Assembly: GCA_963682175.1 (NCBI GenBank)
Contig: OY821787.1
Coordinates: 25,522,501 to 25,586,500 of the forward strand
From: Triglochin maritima
Taxonomy: Eukaryota > Streptophyta > Magnoliopsida > Alismatales > Juncaginaceae
Direction: 5' to 3'
Length of the DNA stretch: 64,000 nucleotides
Made by a program: the position numbers and the translations under genes
Shown here: piece after piece, positions 11,078 through 22,997 of the stretch
How the letters are laid out: the number at the start of each line of letters is the position of its first letter
Position numbering within the stretch: position 1 is the first letter of the stretch
The notes under the pieces: generated by a model
Databases searched by the model: none
Told to the model about the DNA's origin: nothing
What the model saw: the letters and a program-made list of their open reading frames with translations, nothing else

Positions 11078-11870
11078 ATGGACCTGGCAATGCAGTTTAA
11101 TCAAGATTTCAAGTGCCCAAGTTACATTTTAATCCTAAGAACAAGAAATAGAAATCCTATCTATTCTTCCACTTGATTTCTTGTCTCCTGAAATGTAAGT
11201 AACACCAAATATATGTGTACATATGCATGTGATGTAATAATTAATATGTTAATTAATCATCAAAATGGATTAACGATTATTAGCCAAAAAGCCAACAGTT
11301 GGAACAACAAGGCGACATAAAACACCAAGGTAGGTCGCCGGTTTGTCGTTGCAAAGCCACAGATGACAAATGCATAGCCATGGACCTCGAATGAGAAGTC
11401 ACTAGTTCCAGTTCCAACTTCGATGAAGGTACTTAACTTCGGCAAAAATGCCAGCTCGGGTAACTCGAAATCTCTTACTCTTAGCAATGATAAATCTTGC
11501 TTTGGTGATTCAAGGATTCTAAATATGAATAGTCAAAGAGATTTGCATGCTACATTTAATAATCATATTCAGTTTAGATCAAATTCAGACTCGTCACAAT
11601 TGACCAATTCAGCGACCTCATTGATTCAGAGTCAGGACTTTGGATCGGAGAAAATTGATAAGCTTGATTTTCTCCATTAGGATTCATCCCTCAATTTCCT
11701 AAATTTTAGCCATTGGATCGGGCTAGATTTTAGCTCGATAGAGCAAAGCAATAAATTGTTGGATAAACGCAGGATTAGAAATAATTTAAGACCATTAACC
11801 CAGATGACTTGAGATCACTAGTGCGGAAAACACGAGGTTTTGACTTGTTGGTCTTGATATACTATTTATT
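11078..11870 (+). other. region before LINE ORF2, possibly ORF1 remnant
   Basis: There is no clear gene. A short frame at 11423-11680 (85 codons, Ser/Asn-rich) ends before the LINE endonuclease. Position suggests LINE 5' sequence or an ORF1 remnant, but no zinc knuckle or RNA-binding motif is visible. The left edge of the LINE cannot be placed. Confidence 0.3.
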
Positions 11871-13052
11871 ATGATGATACTATCTTGGAACATTAGAGGT
11901 TTCAGAACATGTCGCAAGAGACGAGCTGTCAAAAACATAATTAGAACTGAGAGGACGGATTTGATCCCAATACAGGAGACCGCTTTAGAAGTAATTGCTA
12001 GTGAACATCTCAAATTGATAAGGGGGTCGTTAATTGATAACCGGGCCTCTCTACCGGTTTGTAGGGTATCAGGAGATATTCCTATCGGGTGGAAAACCAA
12101 CACTCAAACTCAAGTGAGTCAAGAACTAAGACGATATTCAATCTCTTTAACCTTTGAAAATGCTAATTTTCGTTGGTTATTGACTGGGGTATATGGCCCT
12201 TGCATTCCATTAGCAAAATCGAAATTTATTGCGGAATTAAGTAGCCTAGTACCAATAAATCCAATGGCATAGATAGTGGGAAGAGATTTTAATTTAACAG
12301 ATCAGACTTAGAAAGAACATCCCTCAACGTTCAAAACAGTCAACAATGATTGTTTAAAAACTTTATTGAGCAGAACACTCTTATTGACGTGGGACCATCC
12401 AATTTGAAATACAGTTGGATAAATATGCAAAATCTTCCTATTTGGGCTCGACTAGATAGATTCCCCGTCTCTCAAGAATGGGAGGATAAATATACCCTCA
12501 CTATATGCTTGGGTCTTCCCCGGCCTACTTCCGATCACACTCCACTCTTACTAAACACAAATTACGATCTAGTTAGGAGGAAATACTTCAAGTTTGAAGA
12601 TAGATGGTTGTTGGATTCTGCGATTCAGGAAATAATACACAACATACTTCATGAAAATAAGATGTTGGAAGTAATTGAAACCTATTGGAAACAACGATCG
12701 AGGGTGCAATGGTTGCAGGAAGGGGATGAGAATACAAATTTTTTCCATCATATCGCAAACAGTCGAAGGAGACAAAACACCATACTCTCCCTCAATATTA
12801 ATGGACAAATTTGCTTTGCTAAACCACGTATTGTGGAAGCCATAGTGTCCTACTTCTTAAACTTATTCAATGGACCAAAATACCTTGAAGTCCCAATTAG
12901 ATTGGACCATATGCTTCCATCCAAGATAGAGGACCATTCCAATCTTACTAAAGCTTTTCAAATAGAAGAAATTAAAAAGGCTTTCTTTAGCCTACCTCCA
13001 GGGAAAGTCGTGGAGCCAGACGGTTTCTCAAAGGAATGTATTCTAAAAGTTT
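11871..13052 (+). pseudogene. LINE (L1-type) ORF2, N-terminal half: endonuclease and start of RT
   Basis: The frame opens with MMILSWNIRGF, the start of the AP-endonuclease-like (EEP) domain of plant L1 ORF2. It contains IQET, GVYGP and, after a stop near 12270, GRDFN. A frameshift follows, then a long frame 12350-13075 has LDRF, DHTPLL, a WLQEGDENTNFFH block typical of the endonuclease-RT linker, and a PPGKVVEPDGFS motif that opens the RT region. Translation departs from LINE sequence at 13053, where LTR E is inserted. The second half resumes at 33771. Several stops and frameshifts show an old copy. Confidence 0.88.
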
Positions 13053-15140
13053 ACTTTTATATGTTTTTATTATGAATTGAATGTATACACATTTGTTCCT
13101 TGATTAATGTATTCATCTTTTAGAAGTGTTAAGGAAGATGCTCTTGGTCCTTAACCGTAGGGATCTAAAAAATATTGGTTTGCATAAATCAAAACTGATT
13201 CACAATCATGGTGATTAACATAGAACATTAATTACTGAGATAAGATTGTCATGTTGGTTAAAAGAGTATTGTAGCTCTACAAATATTTTAACAACATGAG
13301 TATATGAAATGAATTTTTTTTCATATATTGAATAGACCTAATAAATAAAACATTTTGGAATTGTGTTTGTGTCATTAATGTTTCATTACATCTTTGAATC
13401 CTAAGACACGAGACCTATATCCTTTCACATGAGAAGTGTATCATTATATTATTATCAAAAACTATCATTGAGTGTAGTGATAAAGATAATAGTTAGTTAT
13501 ACATGACTCGTGCCGGAAAGGATGATATGTCAAAAAATTATCATTGCGCCTCTTGACTTGAGTGGTGATATTGTTGGGCCTCTTGATAAAGCAAAGTTAT
13601 AATTTGCACAATCTAACTCATGTATAGTTACATATTTATAATTTACCTAAGAGATCAAGAAATAAATATATAATACAAAGATGACACATTTCTACTTTGT
13701 ATAATATTCTTAATATCATGAGGCAAGGGATAGACACAAGTGATATTACTTATATCACTAAGTGGATCATGTTTAGTTCAAGTGAGCAAAACATCTTTGT
13801 TATTTAGGTAACTATAATGTGTAGCTAGATACCGTTTATAGTTTATGATATAAAATATTTTATATCATTGCCAACATAACTTAGATCCTCTTATAGACCA
13901 CAAAATTGGGAATCAAGAAATGTAATTTTATATTTTATGTGATGTATTGAATTTCATATGATATGAAATGTGATGCATGTGGTAAAATAATAAAATTAAT
14001 AAGTCGGGATAAAGACATAGTTAGAATATCAAATAAATTTGTATGAGATGCATATATATTATGTGGTATAATGTTTGATATTATATATGATAACATACTA
14101 CATAATGTAATGTGATCCGTAACATTATAACATATGAATTTGCTAAAACCCCAAAGGTCAAATTTGTTGCCTTTTTTGCCGTAATCTATATTAATTTGAT
14201 GATTAATCAAACTAATCTTAATCAATCAAAGTGAGCAAACATGATTACATGCATACATATGTGTATACTTGTAATCATCTTAATAGGTTGATCAAGATAA
14301 TCAAGAAAAAAACATTGGGACAAAGACATCAAGACTCAAGACCTGTAATCAAAGCTTTGGACCAAGACATATAATTTTATACTTATTGAGTCCATAAGGT
14401 TTTATGTAAACTTGAGCACTAGGATTCTGTCTCGTCAAGATTCGGTAAACCGGACCCTTCCTGGTCAACCAAAACATTCCCATATCGGTCCACCGAACAC
14501 CTATCGGATAACCGAATCCTTCCCATCAGTAAACCATAGGATGGTCTCTGGAATTGTCCTGACAGACGACCAAAACACATTTTGTCGACCGAATAGCCTT
14601 AGACCGTTTTTTGGACTTTGCTCCAACGGTTACATTTGAATCGAGCATGTAGAGCCCAATTAACTACCATTACATGAACGGTCGACCGAACCTGGTCTAA
14701 AATCTGCTCGAGCTTATTTCACATCTTTCTTTTCATTGGTCCATTTCCTCACAAACTCCCAAATGTCTAGTAGAGCTTGAAGGCATATAAATAGGATCCC
14801 ATTTTTTGGTTTTAGAGTCTTGAACACTTCCTATCTATCCTATACTCAAAGTCAAATCCTCTTCATCTTCATGCTCTCATTCTTCTACACTCAAGCCAAA
14901 ACTTCACCACTTGCATATCCATTCCATACCAATATCCAAGTGTGCTCCAGTATAGAGTATTAGTTAGATTGTGATTTTATTTCCATATTCAAGAATCACC
15001 AAGTATTGTAAAGCTTTGAGCAAGCTCCCTCTCGGGTTGTGAGAGGACACACGAGCAAGGCGAGGATTGTTCGCGAGGTTCGGTGTTGTAAACGACGTTG
15101 ATTTCGGCCCGTAACGGAGATCGGTTAGTGGAACCGTAAG

Positions 15141-16691
15141 TGATTGTTATGTTTTAATTAACTGCAAGTGCACGGGCGCGTTGAAGCGGTGGCAAATACG
15201 GGTCGATCCACAGGGAGGTGTGTTGACTTTAGTTTGTTCGAAGGCGAGTGAGAAAGAAAGGAGAGAAAAGAGTTATGATCTAAACTACACTACAATACAA
15301 AAGGAATGAAAAATACGCAATAAAACTAAACCCCATAAGGGGTAGAGAAAGAATGTGAATACAAATATATGTGTATGTGTGTGTGTTCAATTAAGCTCGT
15401 CACAATATGTAGTGTATGAAAATCATAAAACTAAATCCAACTTTACCTCCACATGAATTAAGATAACACAATATCATTAAAACATACAAGACAATAATTG
15501 GAAGGAAGGTAAATGAACTCATGTATAAAGACCAACCCTCACTATGCCTCCACATGAATTAAGATTTACACAATCATTAAACCATACAAGACATTTACCA
15601 AGGTAAAGGCAACAAGAGTACATCCAACTACAAATCATGTTTCCTTCATCAATTCCATCCATATCCTCACCTTATCATTCCCCATAAAATAGGTTCACTA
15701 ATCTAAACATATGCTAAGCTTCATTCAAGAGCATTAACATATCAAAGACAAGAGTGAAATCTCATTAGATGGTTATGGAAATGATGTAAGGTTCAAAGGA
15801 TTAAGGTAACACACACCTAATACATCACATAATCATATCACATATTTCTCCACCCCCAAAATGGGGATGGAACTACTCACTCATATTTACACTACAACCT
15901 AAATTAAAATGAGACATTCTACTGAAAGGAAATTAAACTAAGCAAGCAAGAAATAGTAAAGAAGCTAAAAAGACATAAAACTAAAGAAGTATGCAAGACA
16001 TATGAAATGAAATTAAACTAAGAAAGAAACAACATAACCAAAGGAAAACATCTATTATTACTTACTCAATTACAAGTAGCCTCTCTCTACTAGCGTTTTT
16101 TGCTTGAGGGCTTTTACTACTAATAGAGAGGATGGCCACCAAGAGAGAGATGGGGTACAAGAGAGGAGGGAGAGTTCTATTTATAGCCATAGAAAATGGT
16201 AATCCGGGACAATCCCCCGGTATAGGACTAAACAAATACAAAAATAGACTAAATACACACTAATACGCGACCCTACGAAATCTTAGTGGATTCGGATCAA
16301 AACAGACCGCCAATTGGCGGTCTATATTGTTTTGATCCGGCCGTTGTTTCATGTGGGCTTTTGTGGATGTCTTTGTAGGTCTTTGATGCATCTACTTCGC
16401 TTGCTGGAGCTCCGACCCGAATAGAATTGCCAAAATACTCCCCATGATGGTGTGGAGTATTCTTGTTTGCTCATTGGTCCTTGGATCTTACATTCAAGTC
16501 CTTCGATCTGGCATCTTAGTCCTCGAGTCTCTCAACTCAATCATTTTTCCTGCTTTTAGGTCTTTTTAGAGTCTCTCCTTCTCAAACCTACTTATTCCTG
16601 AAAAGTAAACATTAAACTTGTTACATAGCATTGTTTGGGTGAAAGATAATGGATACAAGACACAAAGATATGCATGAAATGATGTCAATCA
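15141..16691 (-). repeat. 3' LTR of element A
   Basis: 1,551 bp, TGATTGTTATG...GATGTCAATCA on the plus strand. It contains the perfect palindrome AGACCGCCAATTGGCGGTCT at 16304-16323 and a minus-strand TATA (CTATTTATAG near 16178), so the palindrome lies about 125 bp upstream of the promoter in the element's own direction. Confidence 0.92.
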
Positions 16692-16706
16692 AATACCCCC
16701 ACACCT
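16692..16706 (-). other. polypurine tract of element A
   Basis: On the minus strand AGGTGTGGGGGTATT directly precedes the LTR start TGATTGACATC. It is the primer for plus-strand DNA synthesis. The same tract is found in B and K. Confidence 0.85.
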
Positions 16707-16809
16707 AACGTTTGCTAGTCTCGAGCAAAACAAAGAAAAAGAAAAATGAAAGAAAGGGAACAACATACGAAAAACAGGGAAATTCTAACTCACTTTCGTA
16801 GGAATCACG

Positions 16810-16830
16810 GTTGCACTTAGCATGTGCAAC
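16810..16830 (-). other. conserved hairpin upstream of the polypurine tract (A)
   Basis: GTTGCAC, a 7-nt loop (TTAGCAT), then GTGCAAC: a perfect 7-bp stem. It lies in a stretch of about 130 bp (16780-16915) that is nearly identical in element K and in B, although the LTRs of K differ. An RNA role such as packaging or export is possible; this is inference. Confidence 0.6.
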
Positions 16831-17591
16831 AAGCCGTTAAACCTCATTGTCTCCAAAGAGGATGAGTGTTGTCTCTTGAGGGTTTTCCGCGGATATACCC
16901 ACAAAATCCGAATAGAGATGCATTAATCAATCTAGAAACTCGAATCGATGGACTCATTTTTATCGATCATTGGACGTGGTAATCCTACGGGCCGACTCTA
17001 TATAGGTATTAGTCCACACCTAGCCTAATGAATCATTCGTGCAAGTTAAATAAGGACTTAAGTGAAAGACATGGACAACCTCAACATCCTCAAGTGATAC
17101 AAAATGTAAAGTCCATTAAGGTTCTTATTTGCAATACCATTTTTTTTCTTTTTGTTTCTTTTCTTACTCCTTTTTTTCTTCTTTAGTTGGAGTTTCATTC
17201 TCCCAGGATCAGGTTTCGTGCATTGATTGGCATTATTTCATGTTTATATTTGTATCTTATATCCATTATCTTTCACCTAAACAATGCTATGTTACGAGTT
17301 TTATGTTTAGTTTTCAGGAAAAAATAGGTTTGAAGAGATGAAGCATAAAAGGACCCAAAAGCTTGGAAAAAGGACTGAATGGTGATATCTGGGGACTAAG
17401 ATGCAAGGGAGAAGGACTTGAATGTAAGACAGAAGGACCTAAGAGCAAAACAGGAAACTCCACACCATCATGGGGAGTATTTTACCAATTCGATTCGGGT
17501 CGGAGCTCCAACAAGTCAAGTAACCGCATCAAAGACCAACAATACCAGAAAGAAAAGCCCACAACAAATTCCAACGCGATCCGAAGTTTTT

Positions 17592-17611
17592 GGACCGCCA
17601 ATTGGCGGTCC
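17592..17611. promoter_or_regulatory. U3 palindrome GGACCGCCAATTGGCGGTCC
   Basis: A perfect 20-bp inverted repeat about 120 bp upstream of the TATA box. It is present at matching positions in the B 3' LTR (24869-24888), both A LTRs (16304-16323, 32351-32370), C (5434-5453), H (48722-48741) and in decayed form G (39933-39952). A further imperfect copy lies in the leader (18919-18937). Position suggests a protein-binding site for a dimer; the half-site TTGGCGG resembles the core of E2F-type sites, but that is speculation. Confidence 0.7.
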
Positions 17612-17730
17612 ATATTACTCAGGATCCGCCCAAATTTCTCCTGGACTTGTATTAATGTTCGTTTAGGCTATTTTTGGTATTGGTTTAGTCCCACATCGGG
17701 GGATTGTCCCGGATTAGCTTTTTCCATGCT

Positions 17731-17738
17731 TATAAATA
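17731..17738 (+). promoter_or_regulatory. TATA box of the B 5' LTR
   Basis: TATAAATA, followed about 30 bp later by the likely start region (CACCTCCCATTG). The 3' LTR has the same box at about 25008. It marks the U3/R border region of the element. Confidence 0.75.
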
Positions 17739-18768
17739 GAACTCTTCACCTCCCATTGTATCCATCTCTCTCTTTGGTGACATATTCCCTACTAAGAGTG
17801 AAGCCTTGAAGCAAAACTCTGGTGGAGGAAGAGCTGCTTGTAATTTGAGTGAGTTAGTAATAGATGTTTTCTTTAGCTTGTTAATTCTTGCTTAGTTGAT
17901 TTCCTTTTATGTGTTTGCTTTGTTGCTTGTTTTGTTTTATACTTCTTTAATATTTCTTGCTTGATTACTATAGTTTCATTTTAGTATAATGCATCATTTT
18001 ATTAGAGTAGTTAGTTTAAATATGTGTGAGTAGCTCCATCCCCATTTGGGGGGGGGGTGGAGAAATATGTGATATAATCATGTAGTGTATTAAGTGTGTG
18101 TTATCTTTATCCCTTGAGCTTTATATGATTTCCATAACCATCTAATGGGTTTTCACTCTTATCTTTGATATGCTAATGCTCTTGAATAAAGCTTAGCTTA
18201 TGCTTTGATTATTGGACCTATTCTATGGGGAATGATAAGGTTAGCATATTGATGAAGTTAATATTGGAAACACAATTTGTAGTGTATGTGCTCTTGTTGC
18301 CTTTACCTTAGCTAATGTCTTGTATGTTTTAATGATGTAGTCTTATCTTAATTCATGTGGAGGCATAGTAGGGTCTTGTCTTTATACTTGAGTTCATGTA
18401 GCTTCATTCCAATTATTGTCTTGTATGTTTTAATGATGTAGTCTTATCTTAATTCATGTGGAGGCAAAGTTGGATGTAGTTTTATGATTTCATGCACTAC
18501 ATGTTGTGAGGAGCTTAATGAACACACACACTTCTTTATGTTCACATTATTTCTCTACCCCCTTTGGGGTTTAGTTTTCTTGCTTTTCTTCCATTTCCTT
18601 TTTGCATCTTAGTGTAGTTTAGTGTAACCAACCTTTCTCTCCTTCTTTTTACCTCTCGCCTTCGAACGAACCAATCGTCGACACACCTCCCAGTTGACGA
18701 CCCGTATTTGCCACCGCTTCAACGCGGTCGTGCACTTGCGGTTAATATAAAACGATCAATCAAGTTTT

Positions 18769-18786
18769 TGGCGCCGTTGCCGGGGA
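18769..18786 (+). other. primer-binding site of element B
   Basis: TGGCGCCGTTGCCGGGGA, six bases after the 5' LTR. It is complementary to the 3' end of plant tRNA-Asp, the primer commonly used by Athila/Tat elements. This sets the plus orientation. Confidence 0.9.
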
Positions 18787-19824
18787 GGTGCTCTGTCCAG
18801 ACGTTGGTTTGGACGATTCGAGGGGTTTGTAATTTTTTGTTTCCAGTTTTTTAGTTTCAGGGAACCATCGGATCAAGGGGAGGCTACTGGACAAATTTGA
18901 GGAACAGAAGACCTAAAGGGACCGCCAATTGGCAGCCTGGTGAGGGTTTCCTGCTCTAAATTTTTTTCTGGTAGTTAATTCTGTAATTTATGTTATCTGG
19001 GAGCCCTATTTTGCATGCTGTGACTTCTCGTTTGCTCCCAGATCATTAATCACTCCCCCATTAATCAACTTGGCCCTAAAATCCAAAGCAAAAGACTAGA
19101 CGTTCTTACTTGTTTAGGTCACGCGTCATGTATTGACTTAGGCATATAGTTGTCTTTTCTTTTAGCTTTATTTTCAGTTGTTGAGTGCTGGCGTGAGGTA
19201 CGCAATTTCCTACACTCATTCATTCATCTCGTATGCTCATGCATTAGTTAGTAGGAATTGCATCAGGACAAGAGTGAGCGAGCGTTTCATTGGAGTGATT
19301 GATTGCTAGACTTAGGATCAAAACGCTACTAAGGAGGGGCTGTCCCATAAAAGATAAGGTGGGGGGATTTCATCACCCTTTCCTTGGCCCCAAAAATCAC
19401 TCTTAATAAAGCCTTAACTAAAAGCAAGTAGACATTGGCCCTAGGATTGCGGGCACACTAGGAGAGTAATCTAGTTGAGACCGTCATGACATGATCGGCG
19501 TTGCCTACCTTGTCGCTAGTAGGAGGTACTGGATCTCCAGATCTGGTATCACTTGCTGGGCATTATGGTCCTCGTTGTAGGGAGGTGAGGCGTGTCGAGG
19601 CTAGTGACCTCGAAGTTAGGCGTCGTCTAGCCTGAGGACCCATTGCCTTACATTGTTTGAGTCGTGCTTGCTAGTTAGGCTTCTTCCTCATCCCACTACC
19701 CACGCTAGCTCGAGGGATTCTTCCCTCCTCACCTGAGTCCTCTCCTCATCTATTCTCTACGTGTAGTCTCCTCCTCTCGTACACCTTCTGTTGTGTGTTG
19801 TTTAGAGTCGAGTCGAGCATTTTT
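18787..19824 (+). other. leader of element B, non-coding
   Basis: About 1 kb between primer site and gag without a convincing gene. It includes an imperfect copy of the GACCGCCAATTGGC palindrome at 18919-18937. Most of its length matches, in reverse, the leaders of A (30140-31160) and C (3337-4256), so it is a conserved part of the family, probably holding the packaging signal. Confidence 0.6.
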
Positions 19825-22800
19825 ATGCGAGGTTGGGCTCGTTCTGGTGAGAGCGCTCGACTAGAGAGAGTGCATATTTCTGAGATGGACGGTCTTGGTG
19901 ATCGACCATCTCCGCCTCGTGCTCCTATGGAGCAAGAGGCCGAGTCGTCTCGTGGTGGCGAGGGAGAACGGGTTCCATACATGGAGTACCTCGGTCCGCT
20001 TCCGCCACCACGTAGACCTCCTTCTCCTCCTCCTCCTCCTCCTCTGACTCGAGAGGAAAGGAGATTCGGTCAGGATCGAGTTCTTGGTGCATTACCACCT
20101 TTAGCTCGACATGATACACCGATGACTTTGTGGGAGCGGACCCATCCTGTTCGGGCCGCGTAGCCTTCTTGCATAGTTGTTCCCCCTGCTCGCGGGAACA
20201 ACTATGAGCTGAAACCTCAATATGTGAGCATGCTTCCAACCTTTACTGCCAATAAGGAGGATCCGTATATCTTTATACGCGAATTTGAGGAAGTATGCTC
20301 CATGTTCAAGCTTCAACAGCTTGACGAGGATTCAGTCCGGTTGAGGATGATTTCTTTCGTATTGAAGGATAATGCGAAGAAATGGATGTATAGCCTCCCG
20401 GCGAGCTCGATTCGGTCATGGGATGACTTTGTGACCGTCTTTCTGAAGAGATTTTTCCCTCAAAGGAAAACTCAACAGATACGGCACCAGATACATCAAA
20501 TGTATCAGACCGAGACCGAATCGTTTCATGGTTTCTTTGAGAGGTTCAAGGACCTTCTCCAGCAGTGCCCTAATCATGGATTTGAGTTATAGCAGCTGTG
20601 CCAAATTGTTTATGAGGGCATCAACTACAACACCCGCACATTGTTGGAGTCGATGTGTCAGGGTGACTTCCAAATGAAACCCATCGAGGAGGCATGAGAT
20701 ACTTTTGAGTCCATGGCTGAACGTACCTTCGAGTGGGATACCATGAGAGAGCCACCAGCCGCCAGGTCTTCTGGTCGAGCTGGATCTTATCAAGTTGACT
20801 CATCGATCGCGTCTGAGGCGAAAATGGCTGCTCTCATGCGTAGGATTGAGAGTTTAGAGTTGGACTGAGCTCCTGTAGCTCAGGTCGCTACTCCCGAGTG
20901 TGGTAGGTGTGGACTTACGGGCCATGATGACTTGGAATGCGCTTACGCTCCAAGGGATATTGAGCATGTGAATGCAATGTATCAACAGAGGCCCCGTAAC
21001 GACACGTACAGTCACTCCTACAACCCGGGATGGCGTAACCATCCTCACTTCTCTTGGGGGCCTAGTGGGGGTCACGGTCAGAGCTCGCATTCTCAACCTC
21101 AACCTCCACCTTATCAACCTCCACGCCCATCGGCGACTTACCAACCCCCACATCAAAGGTCTCAGCACCAAAATTACCAACCTGCTCATGCCTCATCGTC
21201 GGGTTATTCCAACCAGACTCCACCACCCCAGCGGGTTGACCCTAAGGACCCTTCTTGTGATCTGACCTTTCAAGCGTTGCAAAGTACAGTCAAGGCTTTG
21301 GAAATGTAGGTTAGCCAGTTGGCTCATCAACTCCATGAACGCGAGAAGGGTCAGTTCCCGAGTCAACCTGAGGTGAATCCTCGGGGTACCCATTCTCAAG
21401 GAAGGACACCTTTACCTCATGCTACCTCTGAACCGACCCATCATATTAATGTGATTCATACTTTGAGGTCTGGTAAGGAGTTGGATAACCACATTGGGGT
21501 GCCTTCTTTGTCATCACCATCTTTGAGGGAGCCGGATCCTGAGGCTCCCTCCACAAATACTTTCAGGAAGGAGCCAGATCTTGAGGTTCTTTCTACATTT
21601 CCTTCGACAAAGGGGCCGAACCCTGAGGTCCCCTTGTCTCCTCTTGTGTCGAAGGAACCAGATTCTGAGGTCCCCACTCATGTTTCTTTGGACCAGAATT
21701 CTGGGGTTCCTTCACATCCTTATGCCCCGAAGGCACCATTCCTTGAGCGCTTTAAAAAGAAAACCTCTGATCAGCATGACAAGATGCTTGAGATGTTTAG
21801 GCAAGTTAAGGTGAACATCCCTCTGTTGGAGGTGATTCAGCAAATGCCACCTTATGCCAAGGTTCTCAAGGACTTATGCACCAAGAAAAGAAAAACTCAT
21901 GTTCCAAAGAAAGCTTTTCTTGCGGCTAACGTGAGTTCTTTGTTGGCACAACCCATGCAAGTCAAGTACAAGGACCCTGGCTGTCCTACTATCTCTTGTG
22001 TGATTGGTGATGTGCCCATACATCGAGCCTTATTGGACCTTGGTGTATCTGTTAATCTTCTTCCATATTCTGTCTACGTCCACCTCGGTCTTGGAGACCT
22101 CAAACAAACAAAGACCACTCTTCAATTGGCTGATAGGTTTATGAAGAAACCGAGGGGTGTGGTGGAAGATGTGCTGATCAAAGTGGGAGAGTTCATTTAT
22201 CCAGTCGACTTCTTTGTCTTGGATACTGAACCTGTGCCAAACCCACTTGGGCGAATTCCTGTCATTCTGGGGCGACCATTCCTTGCGACTTCCAATGCAT
22301 TGATCAATTGTCGCAATGGTCTGATACGCTTGACTTATGGTAGTCAATGCGCTGATTTCAACATCTTCACCATCGGCAAGAAGCCAGGTACCTTCAATGA
22401 CCCTGTTGGGGTCAACCTTATCCAGGGTTTGGATGAAATTGAAGTTGAGGGCACCTTCAAGTACTTCAGAGAATTGTTCGATGAAGATCCTGAAGGTGTG
22501 AAGATGTTTCACCTGGGCTGGCACAAGAAGGTGCCTTAAGTTCTGATCATGTGGCCCTTGAGCCACATCCTTTTGATCTCGTGGCCCTTGAGCCACATTA
22601 TTCTAATCAGGTGGCCCTTGAGCCACGTCATTTTGATCACGTGGCCCTTGAGCCACATCCTTTCGATCATGTGGCTTTTGAGCCACAAGATATAATTTTT
22701 ATGGCCTCTGGGCCACATGATCTTCATTCTGTATCTGCTGAGGACCCCATGTGGGTTAAGAATCAACCACCTGATACCCTTCAACTTGATAGAGGTTCAC

Positions 22801-22997
22801 CTCTCATTCATGCCTCCTATCTTGCTCACTCTCAAGAGGCATCAAACGACCACAACACTTATAAGGGTATCAAGTGGTCAAGCAATTCTGATTTGTATGT
22901 CGCGAGCCCATGCATGTGCATCTTTGGCTCGAGAGATGGTGGGTTCCCATTTGATGTCCCTGGACATATGAAGATGGGAGCCCATTTGTGTACATAG
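19825..22997 (+). pseudogene. gag-protease of element B, with five stops and one frameshift
   Basis: Start ATG at 19825 (MRGWARSGE, conserved in A). In one frame run a Pro-rich N-terminus, the gag capsid-like region (PSCIV, then MLPTFTANKEDPY, KKWMYSLP, VFLKRFFP, ESFHGFFERFK), a degenerate zinc knuckle (CGRCGLTGHDDLEC), a Gln/Pro-rich linker, KFSER-like basic region and an aspartic protease (ALLDLGVSVNLLPYSVY, later VILGRPFLAT). Nonsense codons are at 20161 (TAG), 20590 (TAG), 20695 (TGA), 20866 (TGA) and 21307 (TAG). Relative to A one G is missing near 22496, so the frame closes at 22539; the original frame continues to 22997 through five 10-residue DHVALEPHPF-type repeats. Gag forms the virus-like particle and protease processes it. 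No polymerase follows. Confidence 0.92.
22545..22700 (+). repeat. 30-bp tandem repeats inside the B ORF
   Basis: Five copies of a 30-bp unit (GTGGCCCTTGAGCCACATCC plus about ten more bases). The unit length is a multiple of three, encoding ten residues (DHVALEPHPF). Each copy holds GTGGCCCTTGAGCCAC, an imperfect inverted repeat. A carries fewer copies (about 27355-27425). Confidence 0.85.

Larger units (their letters stand above)
17224..18762 (+). repeat. 5' LTR of element B
   Basis: 1,539 bp, TGATTGGCATT...CGATCAATCA. U3 carries the perfect 20-bp palindrome (17592-17611), a CCCACATCGGGGGATTGTCCC block and a TATA box. The closing part (about 18690-18750) contains the CCACCGCTTCAACGCGG/GTGCACTTGCGGTTA block found in every Athila-like LTR here. 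It differs from the 3' LTR by a modest number of substitutions and small indels, among them a longer G run at about 18049-18057. Confidence 0.95.

Noticed and set aside
19925..20239. antisense ORFs over gag (also 20587-20793, 22030-22596, 28295-28552, 29681-30108)
   Set aside because: Shadows of the real gag-protease frames.
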